From: Ahaetulla prasina
Taxonomy: Eukaryota; Chordata; Lepidosauria; Squamata; Colubridae
Assembly (NCBI RefSeq): GCF_028640845.1
Contig: NC_080540.1
Span: forward strand, 226,780,794 to 226,844,793
Direction: 5' to 3'
DNA: 64,000 nt
A program made the position numbers and the translations under genes. The notes under the pieces are model-generated. The model saw only the letters and a program-made list of their open reading frames with translations, was not told where the DNA came from and made no database searches. Shown one piece after another: positions 46,216 to 56,687 of the stretch; the stretch's first letter is position 1; every line of letters starts with the position of its first letter.

Positions 46216-46930
46216 TTGCTTTCCCAAGGACAGTTCCAAATAAATCAAATTATAATAAATCCATGCAGAAAGTAACCAAGGGTGACAAAATGGGGCTGTG
46301 TGTCCCAGAGAATCCCCCAATTTGCAAAGACCTTCAATTATGAGGAACCCAATGCTATTATTTTAAATAAGTGACAGTAGTAAGTAGCACTTTAAAAACA
46401 TATTAATGGTAGACAAATGCCTTTAATCTACTATGCTTAGGTTTTTAAACAATATACACAGTTCTTACAAAACTGCAGAACTGCAGAACTGCATATTTTT
46501 AAAGGATATCCCTGCCTTCTGCTGCACAGAGCTTGAAATGATTAAATCTAGCCACATGGCTCATTTAATTACTCAATAAGTCAAGATTTAGCAAGCAAAG
46601 TCCATGTACTTATTGCGTACTTGCCCACTAGAGATAACAAAATTGATAGCAGGTACTGTAATAAGCAATATTTTTTATCAATTGTTCATATTCCTAGTTA
46701 GTTAAGTGAATTCTTTTTTACTGAACCATTAAGAGAGAAGAATTCTTTAAGAGGGAAAGGAAAAATTAATAAGCAAATGATGCTGTTTTTAGGACAAAGT
46801 GAGCTAGAGTGCAGCATGTTAAAAAGCTAAAATTTAAAATTATTAAAATACTGAATTGCTGAAATACTAAAAGAAAAGGCTACTAAATATTGAAGTGCTA
46901 AAATACTAACCTATCTAGAATATCCCTTTC
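46216..46930. other. Intergenic DNA, nothing recognised
   Basis: AT-rich; no gene or repeat seen. Confidence 0.45.
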
Positions 46931-46931
46931 T

Positions 46932-46976
46932 TTATCCTATCCTATCCTATCCTATCCTATCCTATCCTATCCTATC
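46932..46976. repeat. (TATCC)n microsatellite
   Basis: About nine perfect TATCC units. Confidence 0.9.
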
Positions 46977-47530
46977 TTCTGCATTCCTTACCCAGGAGGC
47001 TGCCAAACAAAATTTTGCCACTCGTCATATAATATTGGGCTCACAAATTTTGAGTATTTGTAAAAAAAGTATATATCAGAATTTATACATACTCGTAAAC
47101 TTTGCATATGAATATCTCTGTGAATAATTTTCACTGCCTTGAGCTCCTGATTGAAAATTGTGATATAAATTTTACAAATGAAACCAATAAATTGTGTGAG
47201 AATCAATCTGCTTCATTCATATTCTGTTCAAGGAAATTTTTCCATGACCCGTCTAGACTTTAGCTGCTGTCTCTGTATAGTCTTTGCTTTTCCTGACAGG
47301 AGAAAGCTTTGTACCATATTCCTCAGTGGTGAAAGTTCACACTGCTATTTTCCTTTCCTGTTGCTTGACTCCAGGTATTCCCAGCCACATTTAATAGTAA
47401 GAGGAGAATCCTTTTTAATTTAATATAATTAAACAGAGTATCAGTGTATAAACACTAAGACTTTTGGAAGGCTGATTCATTCCACTATGTATATTTGGAA
47501 AGACGGTGCAGTGATGTGGTACTGACGGGA
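46977..47530. other. Intergenic DNA, nothing recognised
   Basis: No gene or repeat identified. Confidence 0.45.
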
Positions 47531-47536
47531 GTTGCT

Positions 47537-47718
47537 CCTCTTTCCCCCTTTCTCTCCTCTGTCCTTCTCCTCTTCCTCCTCCCCTTCTTCCTGCTTCTCT
47601 TCCTCCTCCTGCTTCTTTTCCTTCTCTTCTTCCTCTTCCTCCTTCTCCTTCTCCTTTTCCTTCTTCTGCTTCTTTTTCCCTCTTTTTCTCCTCCTCTTCT
47701 TCCTTCTCCTTCACCTTC
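47537..47718. repeat. Long polypyrimidine tract
   Basis: About 180 bp of almost pure C/T on the plus strand (CTTCCTCCT-like), with few interruptions. It can adopt triplex structure. Frames through it are low-complexity artefacts. Confidence 0.9.
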
Positions 47719-48580
47719 TAATTAAAATTATTCAGACATCTGTATGTTGAACAATGTGGGTTTTTTTTAAAAAAAAATACAGATTTCATTGCCGATGAAA
47801 CAAATCCTATCCTTGTCAGCAGGCTGAGGTCACAGAGTACAATCCAATAATTTAGCAAACTATTGTTTGCATAAAGACAAACTCTAGCTTTACTTGAATC
47901 CACAAAGTTAAATACCAACTCCCACATCTTCTCTGACATAAAATGCAAATACGTCAGAATGTCTGCCAAAATTGCCAGAGCTTATGTCATTATGTGATGC
48001 AATTCTATTACTTCATTGCCAAGCTACTTTGGTTCAGAGATCCTCTCTAAAGTTTATACATCTGCAGGCTAATACCTTTTAAAATATATACAAAATATAT
48101 CTCAGTATAAAATCTATTTGTATATTTTCTTACTTCCCACAACAATTATGCTCCCATATCAGACAGTCAATATTGTGAGACATTTATCCAGCTTTTCCAT
48201 CAGCACTGTCTGCTGAGATTTTAACTTGTCTTCTTTTCTTCCTTCAGTTTTCAATTCTCTAAAAGTCTGCCATAAATTAATTTGTCTTTCCGAAAAGTCG
48301 CTGTCATATTTTATGTGATAACTACTTGGATCGCTATTTAAAAATATGTGAAATGAAGAGAATATGAGCATGTAGAATAATCATTCAAATTAACCTTGTA
48401 AATGGAAATTGATAATAAATTAAAGCAAGTTATAGATGAAAGTATGAGCTTGTAGTAGCTAAGACAAATGTTCAAAAAAGACAATGAAGTTATAGAACAA
48501 CATAATTCAATTTGCATCATAGATAAAAATCAATATATAGAAATGTATCATTAATATATCTGTTTTAGAAAATTTAATAG
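47719..48580. other. Intergenic DNA, nothing recognised
   Basis: AT-rich; no gene or repeat identified. Confidence 0.45.
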
Positions 48581-48940
48581 GGATGTGGTGGCTTAATGGC
48601 TAAGACGCTGAGCTTGTTGATTGAAAGATTGGCAGTTCAGCGGTTCAAATCCCTAGTGCCGGGTAACGGGGTGAGCTCCCATTACTTGTCCTAGCTTATG
48701 CCAACCTAGCAGTTCGAAAGCACATAAAAAATGCAAGTAGAAAAATAGGGACCACCTTTGGTGGGAAGGTAACAGAATTCCATGCACCTTTGGCATTTAG
48801 TCATGCCGGCTACATGACCACGGAGACGTCTTTGGACAGCGCTGGCTCTTCGGCTTTGAAACGGAGATGAGCACTGCCCTCTAGAGTCGGGAACGACTAG
48901 CACATATGTGCGAGGGGAACCTTTACCTTTACCTTTAGCA
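48581..48940 (+). mobile_element. Sauria-type SINE with Bov-B-like 3' end
   Basis: tRNA-like head (GTGGCTTAATGGCTAAGACG as A-box region, GGTTCAAATCCC as B-box). The end GAGTCGGGAACGACTAGCAC followed by ACCTTT repeats resembles the Bov-B LINE 3' end that mobilises these SINEs in lizards and snakes. About 360 bp and apparently full length. Confidence 0.8.
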
Positions 48941-49053
48941 AATAATCCAATCCTGTAATTAAATTATTTGCAGTATATTTATCATTTTCAGAAATACAAA
49001 TCTCATATTTCTAATTCATTTCTAGCTAATATATGGAATGCAGGAAAATAAAA

Positions 49054-49200
49054 TGTACAGATAATCCTCAAGTAGCACCCACAATTGAGACCAACAGCTG
49101 AATTGCTAAACTCCACAGTCATTAAATGAAAAAAAATCATATGATCACATTGGTGGTTAAGCAAATCACTGCACTCATTAAGCAAAACATCACATGACTA
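49054..49200. mobile_element. Fragment of the 'AGGTAGTCCTCAACTT' repeat
   Basis: AGATAATCCTCAAGTAGCAC start and GTGGTTAAGCAAATCACTGC. Joined directly to the dispersed segment at 49205. Confidence 0.5.
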
Positions 49201-49204
49201 GCAT

Positions 49205-49730
49205 ACAATTTACATCTCAACAGATCTTTGCTCCTGATTGAAAACACTCTGCTGTGAAGAGATGCCAGTATGCATCAACAAGAGCACATACAGATGATCA
49301 GTCATGAAATCAACAAACGCATATGGATTTCTAGCCAGCCATTTAAACAAGCCCCATTAAGTAACTTTCTATTAATCAGGAGTAACTTTCTGATTCACTT
49401 TTACTTGCATTGTATTTGCTTTTTGGTTTTCTGGAAATTCCGAGGTTAGGGGAAATGAAAACTTTTCTGGCATTTCAGATAATGAATAGGTTGAAGTTCT
49501 TCTATCATTCCTTTGGACCCCATGATGTCAGTTCAATTCCAGATGATTTTCTGGGATTATGCTTTTAATCCTGTGATTGCTGGAGGTGCATTATAATGTA
49601 CTTTGGTTAAAAACTATCTATCTTACTGTGTTCCACACTTAAAATCAGTCTGTTACTGTATTATATAGTTTGTTTCTCTCCTCACTAAATATTTTTGAAT
49701 TTTTAGATGTTAGCATTTATTTTAATAGCT
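49205..49730 (-). repeat. Dispersed segment, inverted copy of 14527-15050
   Basis: Same sequence as 14527-15050 on the other strand, for example CTTTGGACCCCATGATGTCA. The recognisable hAT ends of the 14-kb element are absent. Confidence 0.7.
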
Positions 49731-50092
49731 GAAAGAAACACTGCATCACAGAGGAAAGAAGCTTAGCATGGCTCTCAGTTTCTTAGTTTTAACTGTGCTT
49801 AAAATATTATGAAATGATATAGAGGATTTATCTGGCCAAAAATAGCATTCGATCCTCTCAAACACCCATATTTCTTAACATGATAGCAATTATGAATTGC
49901 ATATTAACAGAAATGCTGAAGCAGAAGTGTTATTTTTTTTAATGGAAGTTATTTCATCCTTGATGACATTTAGTAAAAAGAAAATGTAGACGCAATACAA
50001 AGCTATCAGACTTCCCAGTGAGCAGCTATGCAACTCTACTCTTCCAGAAACAATTCTGCATCCATGAACTGCACAAGCTGAACATATTCAGT
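49731..50092. other. Intergenic DNA, nothing recognised
   Basis: No gene or repeat identified. Confidence 0.45.
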
Positions 50093-50487
50093 ACAGGTAG
50101 TTTTTTTCGATTTATGACCACAGTTGAGCCCAAAATTTCTGGTATTAAGCAAGGCAGTTGCTAAGTGAATTTTGCCCCATTTTATGGCCTTTTTTACCAC
50201 AGTTGTTAAGTGAATTGCTACAGTTAAGTGAATCAAGCTGTTATTAAGTGAATCTATCTTCTCCCATTGACTTTGCTTGTCTGGAGCAAGCTGGAAAAGT
50301 AACAAATGGTGATCACATGACCCCAGGACAGTGTAACTCTCATAAATACGTTCCAGTTGCCAAATGCTCAATTTGTATCACATGGCTGTGTGGGGATGCT
50401 GCAACAGTCATAAGTGTGAAATCTGGTCATAAATCACTTTTTTCAGTGCTTTATTAACTTCAAATGGTCACTAAACGAGTACCTGTC
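50093..50487 (-). mobile_element. 'TCGTAAGT' non-coding element
   Basis: TACAGGTAGTTTTTTTCGATT at the left and ACTAAACGAGTACCTGTC at the right are inverted ends. The interior matches the copies at 4062 and 61490. Confidence 0.6.
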
Positions 50488-50849
50488 TGACAGGATAAGT
50501 TGCTTTTGCTGACAAGAAAAAGTTATACACCTTTTTATTTGTTAATCACAATTATATAACTGCTCTCTGTGATGTACATACAATAGAATCTGTATCACAT
50601 AACCTTTTAAATCTTCCTTTTTTATACGGATAATCATGGAAATAATCTACAAGTATCTATAAATTCTGCGGGGGGTTTATATCAAATGCTCACTTCAATA
50701 TTATCTGAGCAGTGACAAAACTTTGTTTGGCAGTCTGATGGCTAACACAAGATACACAAGATAGGATATTGTAACGAAGAGTATATTCTAAGGTAGTGTT
50801 TTGGCACTTTTATGTCTTAGTATTTTAGCAAATCCATTTTTAATACATT
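50488..50849. other. Intergenic DNA, nothing recognised
   Basis: No gene or repeat identified. Confidence 0.4.
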
Positions 50850-51170
50850 GGTAATTTAAAATTTTCAGGGCTTTTTGTGAAAGCCAACAGGGTTGGGACC
50901 ACTCAGATTTCCAGGGGATGATGTCAACTGAGGGGAAGCTACTGACTGGACCCAGAGCATGTCCCTCCCGCTAAACCAGATGGGGTGGGTAGATGTAATG
51001 GAGAGAGATTATCTTTCAGATTACTCTGTCCCATGCCATGAAGGGCTTTATTATAGCTCATATCTGCACCTTGAATTGTACCCAGAAGCAAACCAGCCAA
51101 CGCAGCCCACAATGCAGAGGTATAGCATATGCCGATTAAGGGACGCACGTTAACTGCTCACAGAGCCTCA
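50850..51170 (+). repeat. Probable interspersed repeat fragment
   Basis: CCATGCCATGAAGGGCTTTA, CACCTTGAATTGTACCCAGA and AAGCAAACCAGCCAACGCAG are phrases I recognise as recurrent in squamate genomes. The family is not identified. No coding content. Confidence 0.4.
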
Positions 51171-51784
51171 ATTTTTACCAGCTGAAGCTTATGATACTTT
51201 ATGAATATTCTCAGCCTGAATTAATCTACTGTAGGACTACTTCCTACTTTACTTCTGCCTGTTTCTTTAAAGCATTACCTTTCTGCCCAGATTAAAAATT
51301 GGGGTAGGGAATTTGGGATGGCAGTAGGTATTTATAGACAAGAAAGGTGATTTCAAAATGTTGCTGAATGGCAAAGTTATATTATTATGGGATCATGCTT
51401 GTCATATTTGACATTTTATGAGCAGCTTTTCTCTGTACTTTGACACTGAATGTTCCCAATATACTCTACATGACATATGTGAAAATGTTTCCTGACTCTA
51501 GACCAGCCAGAGATTGATATAATATAATTGCATAATTATCTCCTAAGCAATCAAAGTTTCATTTCTACTGTCCTGTATAATAATTAATCTATAACTATAT
51601 AGATTAAACAGCTGCTATTTTTATTTCATGTTACTCATATATATTTTTGAATTACTGCTCTGCAGATTTCTCCATGACTAAAATTGGAGGAAAGAACAGC
51701 TCTCAGTCACCATACATGCATGACCAAATTAGGTCTGCTAAAGTACCAACTCAGCCCTCGATTACTTTGGTGGTTATGAGATGG

Positions 51785-52335
51785 ATAGAATAGAATAGAA
51801 TAGAATAGAATAGAATAGAATAGAATAGAATAGAATAGAATAGAATAGAATAGAATAGAATTCTTTATTGGCTAAGTGTGATTGGAAACAATTTATGTCC
51901 AGGATGTGAAGGGTCTGTAAATATTTCACAGCCCTCTTTTTGACTCGTGCAGTTTACAGGTCCTCAATGGAAGGCAGGTTGGTAGCAATTGTTTTTTCTG
52001 CAGTTCTAATTATCCTCTGAAGTCTGTGTCTGTCTTGTTGGGTTTCAAACCAAACCAGACAGTTATAGAGGTGCAGATGACAGACTCAAGAATTCCTCTG
52101 TAGAACTGAATCAGCAGCTCTTTGTGCAGTTTGAGCTTCTTGAGTTGGCACAGAAATGTGTCTCCCTCTGGGTGAACAACCACAGACCTGTGTCCCGTAT
52201 CAGTAGGCAGCATGATATGTACTTGCTTTTGCAAATGTGCAGCATCATACAAATAACAAAGTGAGATATTGCCTTGATATGGTGAGATATAATTTACAGA
52301 AACACATACCAGCTTGGTCATCACTCAGGTCAATA
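51785..52335 (-). mobile_element. 'Snake1'-type LINE 3' end with long AATAG array
   Basis: On the minus strand the sequence is the same as 6926-7545: ESVICTSITVWFG, then QKTDTDFRG-like decayed ORF2, 3' UTR and tail. The tail has become an uninterrupted AATAG array (51785-51862, about 15 units). It reaches slightly further 5' than the copy at 6926. Confidence 0.78.
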
Positions 52336-55300
52336 AGGACCATGCTAGGTGTTAGAGTTCCTGGACGTCTAGTGAAAATGGGCTACAGGACTCAAGACTG
52401 CTGATTGAGCAACCATGGCCAGCAGCTGTAGAACTACTGGAAGAGAAGATGTTTATCCATCACAAATATACAGAGATTGATTCAGAACAGCTTACATCCT
52501 TTGACACCATCAAACATCAACATCTGACTATCCCAGGTTCTTGTGAAGTATTCAGTCGGTGGATAAAAATGCCAAATCCAGTCTGAACATCTGGTTGACT
52601 GTGTGACGAACCATAATAATAATGTGAAAAAACAGTGGATCACTTAGTTGAAAGGACATAGAGCTCACTAATCTTGTCAGATCAAACCAGCTTGGCAGAT
52701 GTTATGGGAGACAGGCAGTTCCTTAATTGAACCATGCCATACATCATGATGAAGATTGTGATGATGATGATGATGATGGTGATCATGATCATGACAACAC
52801 ACATACTGTTTATCATAGTGCCTTCAATGGCTTGAATGTTTTCCCTATCTCATTCCTACAAGTGGCTGTATGCTGCCTCATGTAGGCCTGGCACCAAGTG
52901 AATGATTTCATAAATCATTAACTTAATGGCAGTTAGATGTAGGAGCAGTGTGACATTTTGGATTTTGCAGAAGCAAATTGCATTTGCTACAGTGGTCCCT
53001 GAGAATCATCATTGCACTGACATGATGTCCATGTACCTAGGAAGGTAATTTCTTATTTGATGGATGTTGTGTGCATTCATGTCCTTTTAGAGAATTCATA
53101 AAACAAACTCACTGCATTGGTGAATTATGAATTGTTATATGGTGAGTTATTAAGGTAGCTACGTTATTATTGTCTTTTCCTAATATTCTTTATTTTTAAT
53201 GTTTTAATAATTATAATATTATTTTAATATTTATTAACAGCATATTTTTAGCTCTGTTGTATACTAGCCTCAGTCACATGCATGAGATGGATAACTATAT
53301 AAATTTTATAGATACAGAAACATTCTGCTTTTTATCATAGGCATGCTTTTGCACATCCTGTGGACAAAACTATTCCTTCCTGGCAGCCATGTGTCTGATT
53401 TGGCTGCACATCAATTAATTTGTTTTTTTCTTTTGCTTTCTAGCACAGTGTACCCAAACAAACATGAAATGTCTTGCAGAGGAGTAGAACAGCGGGAGGG
53501 CCCAATCTGCCTACACACATGTACTCATAACTATTTGGCACAGCAGCACCTGCAAGAGAGAATTTTTAAAAAACCAAGGTGGTGGAGGCAGCTCCTCTCC
53601 TTTTTGTGCGTACATTAACCATACAAGTACCAAAGATAAACCAATAGAAGAAAATGGAGTTATCTATGACAAGGGTGGTGCCAGGAGGATGCAGGTGGCC
53701 GAGCATTAATGGATGGCCTACATGCGGCCATGTGGGTTTTACCCATGGTGCCAAAATAGGAAGATGGTTTTATGGGGCTCTGATCTTTGTCTGAGCTTCA
53801 TTGACCAGGGTTGGCTATTCTACCAATGGCAATGAACAAGCTTCTAATCATGGAGAGAACCATTAGACCAAAGAACTCCAATTTGCATTTTCTTTAACAA
53901 GAGACACTTACTGTTCCTGGCTTTTTTGTCTTCAGGCATAGGTCCTGCTTTCCATCTTAGGTCTGCTTGTGGTTCTTATTTATTATTTATTTTATTTTAT
54001 TAGATTTTTATACCGCCCTTCTTGGCTGTGGAATACTCACCGCTGAGGCTTCCTAAGTCCCAGAGGCAGCAAATACTTGCAAGGCATGATCAGGCACATC
54101 AGTTATATGCTGGTCTTGTTTAATATCCCTTCACATTAGATCACACAGATGTGATAAGTCCCTAGTGTCCCTGAAGCACTGGGGATGGTACATTGCGGCA
54201 AGTTCTGCATCAGCTGCATTGCATCTCTGCTGGTGCAGCATAGGACCTGGAGCTGCTCCCTTGTGGCAACCGTGTTGTGTGTTTCCTCTCAAAGCTCTTG
54301 TATAAAGTTACCACTGCTTCACAGTCTACCATTATTCTTCTCAGGATCTCTCAGTTATGCTTCAGTTGATGAATGAGGGACTCCCACCTATTTTTGATGT
54401 ATGAGTGATGCCTCTTTTGTCTTGGAAGGATTATGCAGGAACACACTGCAACTCTTTTGGAAGTCATAAGAAGGAAACTGAATGAATGAGATCTAAGTAT
54501 TGATTACTTTGCTGTCCTCAGGCCTAGCAGTTGTCTGCATGCTGTGGACCAGGGAGTGCAATGTCAATGATCATGCCTTCTACCTGTCCAAATGTTGCAA
54601 TGATCCCAATAGCTTCTACTGGAATCTCAACCAACATATACAGCAAAAACTCAATGCATATTACAGGTGTACCCCTACACAGAGAACAGCAAATGCAAAA
54701 TAACTGACCAACCAAAGCAGCATCTGAAAGATCAAAAGGGACAGATTCAGGCTTGTAAGCTCAGAAGATACAGATACAGATAACAAACATGGTGTCATCA
54801 GCAGTGCAATAACATGGAAAGTTGACTTCATTGTATCCCCAAAGTAGAGCAGCAGATGTTGCCATGCTCCACTGCGACCAAGGGGGATGCATCACCTTGC
54901 ATCTGGCCATTGAGCAAAGACTATGATGTATGTGCGAATGGGCCTTGTAGAATGTCCTCAAGAGGTCTCGTAACACTGCAAATGAAGCTGCTGGTTCCTT
55001 TGCGTTCCCTTGGTGAATCTCACAGACTTGCCTTGCTTCTGACTGAGAATACTTACAGGCTTTGGAGTTATTGCAGCACAAAATCTGTGTGATAGTAGAG
55101 TGGGCAGAAAGTGATTTAACATTGTGGATTTTGTTCTTCCCCTTTCTGTGAAATATTCATTGCATCTTTTTTTCCGGGTAGAGAGCAGGGTTATGGGGGA
55201 TCATGAGGAACTAACCAACAGCCATGATTCATGACATTCATTGCACTCTCCGTCACTTTCAGCTTACTGAGTTGGAAGATCAAGACAAACATTGTTGAAC

Positions 55301-55589
55301 ACTTCAATACTTCCAGTAGCAGAATTGTGGCTGGTGGCCAAGAGAGACCAAAATTGTTGGGTTATCCTTGTACCAGCTATGGAGATTTGCCTTTGGCAGA
55401 ATGACTTACTAAGCCTAAGGAGTATTTCTTCAGCAACAAGTGTGATCCTTGTGTGGAAAAACATTGAAACAAAAATTAGGGTAGGAGGAAAAAAAATATA
55501 AAATAAAAGGAGGAAAAAAAGATCATTTCAACGCTCTCCGTCATCATCTCTCTTTTCACTCTGGAGAAACAATTATGATAACGCCTGAC
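52336..55589. other. Intergenic DNA upstream of GLDC
   Basis: No convincing gene. A short GAT-rich microsatellite lies at about 52761-52790. A fragment at about 53985-54022 (TTTTATACCGCCCTTCTTGG) is an inverted piece of the SINE/LINE tail. The 53.8-55.1 kb part is less AT-rich and carries short minus-strand frames (54524-54715, 54761-55081) that I cannot relate to any protein. Confidence 0.45.
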
Positions 55590-55881
55590 TGCGAGGAACT
55601 GGCTGACAGCCAGTTTCGCGTCGTTTGTTCTGTCCTGTCCTGTCCAATCCAGCCTTGGGAGGAGCGCGCATTGGCTGGCGAAGGGGCAGCCTCTCGGCAG
55701 GTGGCTTCGGCGGGGAGATCTGAGGCAGGGCGGGGCCAAAAAGCCCTCCCTTCGGCTGACGATCGGCTCGGGGGTTATAATAGGGTGGGGGGGCCTGGGA
55801 GGAAAGAGTTGCCGGCTGCCGTCTTCGAAACGCAAACTAACTTTGCCCGGGCGAATTGGGGGCTGTTGGCTTCTAGGCATC
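55590..55881 (+). promoter_or_regulatory. GLDC: GLDC promoter and 5' UTR (CpG island)
   Basis: The CpG-rich region continues through exon 1 to about 56190. It contains CCAAT (55644-55648), an inverted CCAAT (ATTGG, 55670-55674), a GC box (GGGCGGGGCC, 55728-55737) and a TATA-like TTATAATA (55775-55782), about 100 bp upstream of the start codon. The spacing of these elements fits transcription starting near 55.80-55.82 kb. Confidence 0.75.
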
Positions 55882-56181
55882 ATGCAGTCTTGCGTCCAGT
55901 GGTGGGGGAGGCTGGTGGGTCGGGGGGCCAATCTGCACGGGCACCATGGCAGCGCCTGGGGAGGCAAGAAGCCGCCAGGCCGATGGGGACGCAGGGAGCA
56001 GCTGAGACTGGCTTGTGTGAGAAGCAATAGCAACCTCGGAGCGAGACCCGCCACCGCCACCGCCACCGCCTCTTCCAGGCACATCGAGAAACTCCTGGGC
56101 AGCCACGATGACTTTTCTGAGCGACACATTGGTCCAGGGGACAAAGAGAAGCAAGAGATGCTGCAGACTGTCGGTCTGTCG
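55882..56181 (+). CDS. GLDC: GLDC exon 1 (glycine decarboxylase)
   Basis: This exon encodes the first 100 residues of the pyridoxal-phosphate-dependent P-protein, which decarboxylates glycine and passes the aminomethyl group to the lipoyl H-protein in the mitochondrial glycine cleavage system. The protein starts MQSCVQWWGRLVGRG. Its first ~60 residues are Arg-rich, with few acidic residues, as expected of a mitochondrial presequence. The mature start is marked by HIEKLLGSHDDFSERHIGPG and DKEKQEMLQTVGLS, strongly conserved in the family. The exon ends on a complete codon with donor TCG|GTGAGG. A hexanucleotide repeat (ACCGCC) encodes a Thr-Ala stretch before the mature part. The start codon agrees with the MQSC start of vertebrate GLDC. 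Confidence 0.95.
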
Positions 56182-56608
56182 GTGAGGAAGCTCCATGAGC
56201 TACCTTCCTTCCTTCCTTCCTTCCTTCCTTCCTTCCTTTCTCTCTTTCGCTCTCCCTCTTTCTTCCTTCCCTCCCTCCCCCCATAGTTTCTCTAACATTC
56301 CCCCTTTAGCAGCGCCCGATTTGCTTTGTCTTTGCATCCCTCTCCCTCCGAGTCACATCATCATATCCATACATCATTTTCTACCATGTCACATCAACTG
56401 ATCTCCATTCGAAAGGGACAGAGGAAGAATGTGAACTGAATTTCATAAAATCCCTTTTTGTTAGTGAGAGGTTTAATTAACATTTCTCAATCTCTTTTGT
56501 GGTGCCTTCCCATGCCTCACTTTTAGTCTCTTTGACTATGAATCTTACAAGAAGTGGAGGTCTAAACTTGATTCTTATGATGCTTTGATGTATCCCTTGT
56601 ATTTTTAG
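56182..56608 (+). other. GLDC: GLDC intron 1
   Basis: A short intron (427 bp) with donor GTGAGG and acceptor TATTTTTAG. It carries a (CTTC)n microsatellite at about 56203-56237, only about 20 nt from the donor, followed by more pyrimidine-rich sequence. Confidence 0.9.
56203..56237 (+). repeat. (CTTC)n microsatellite near splice donor
   Basis: About nine CTTC units in GLDC intron 1. Confidence 0.9.
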
Positions 56609-56687
56609 ACGATTGATGAGTTGATCAATAGAACAATTCCTGCTAATATCCGCTTGCAACGGCCTCTGAAGATGGATGACCATATAT
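56609..56687 (+). CDS. GLDC: GLDC exon 2
   Basis: 79 nt encoding [20 protein letters not shown] then KMDDHI, followed by one base of a split codon. It continues directly from VGLS of exon 1 and matches the conserved N-terminal part of the P-protein. Acceptor TTTTTAG, donor T|GTAAGT (strong). The next exon should begin with the ENEILATLHA-type segment; it is not found before the right edge. Confidence 0.95.

Noticed and set aside
47495..47750. Leu/Ser/Phe-rich frames resembling membrane segments
   Set aside because: Translation of a polypyrimidine tract.
54185..55081. Short frames suggesting a decayed transposase or processed pseudogene
   Set aside because: I tried to match minus-strand pieces to Harbinger-type transposase and found no catalytic motif or continuous frame.
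55476..56196. Minus-strand frames of 222 and 107 codons
   Set aside because: They lie antisense to GLDC exon 1 and its promoter and reflect GC richness.
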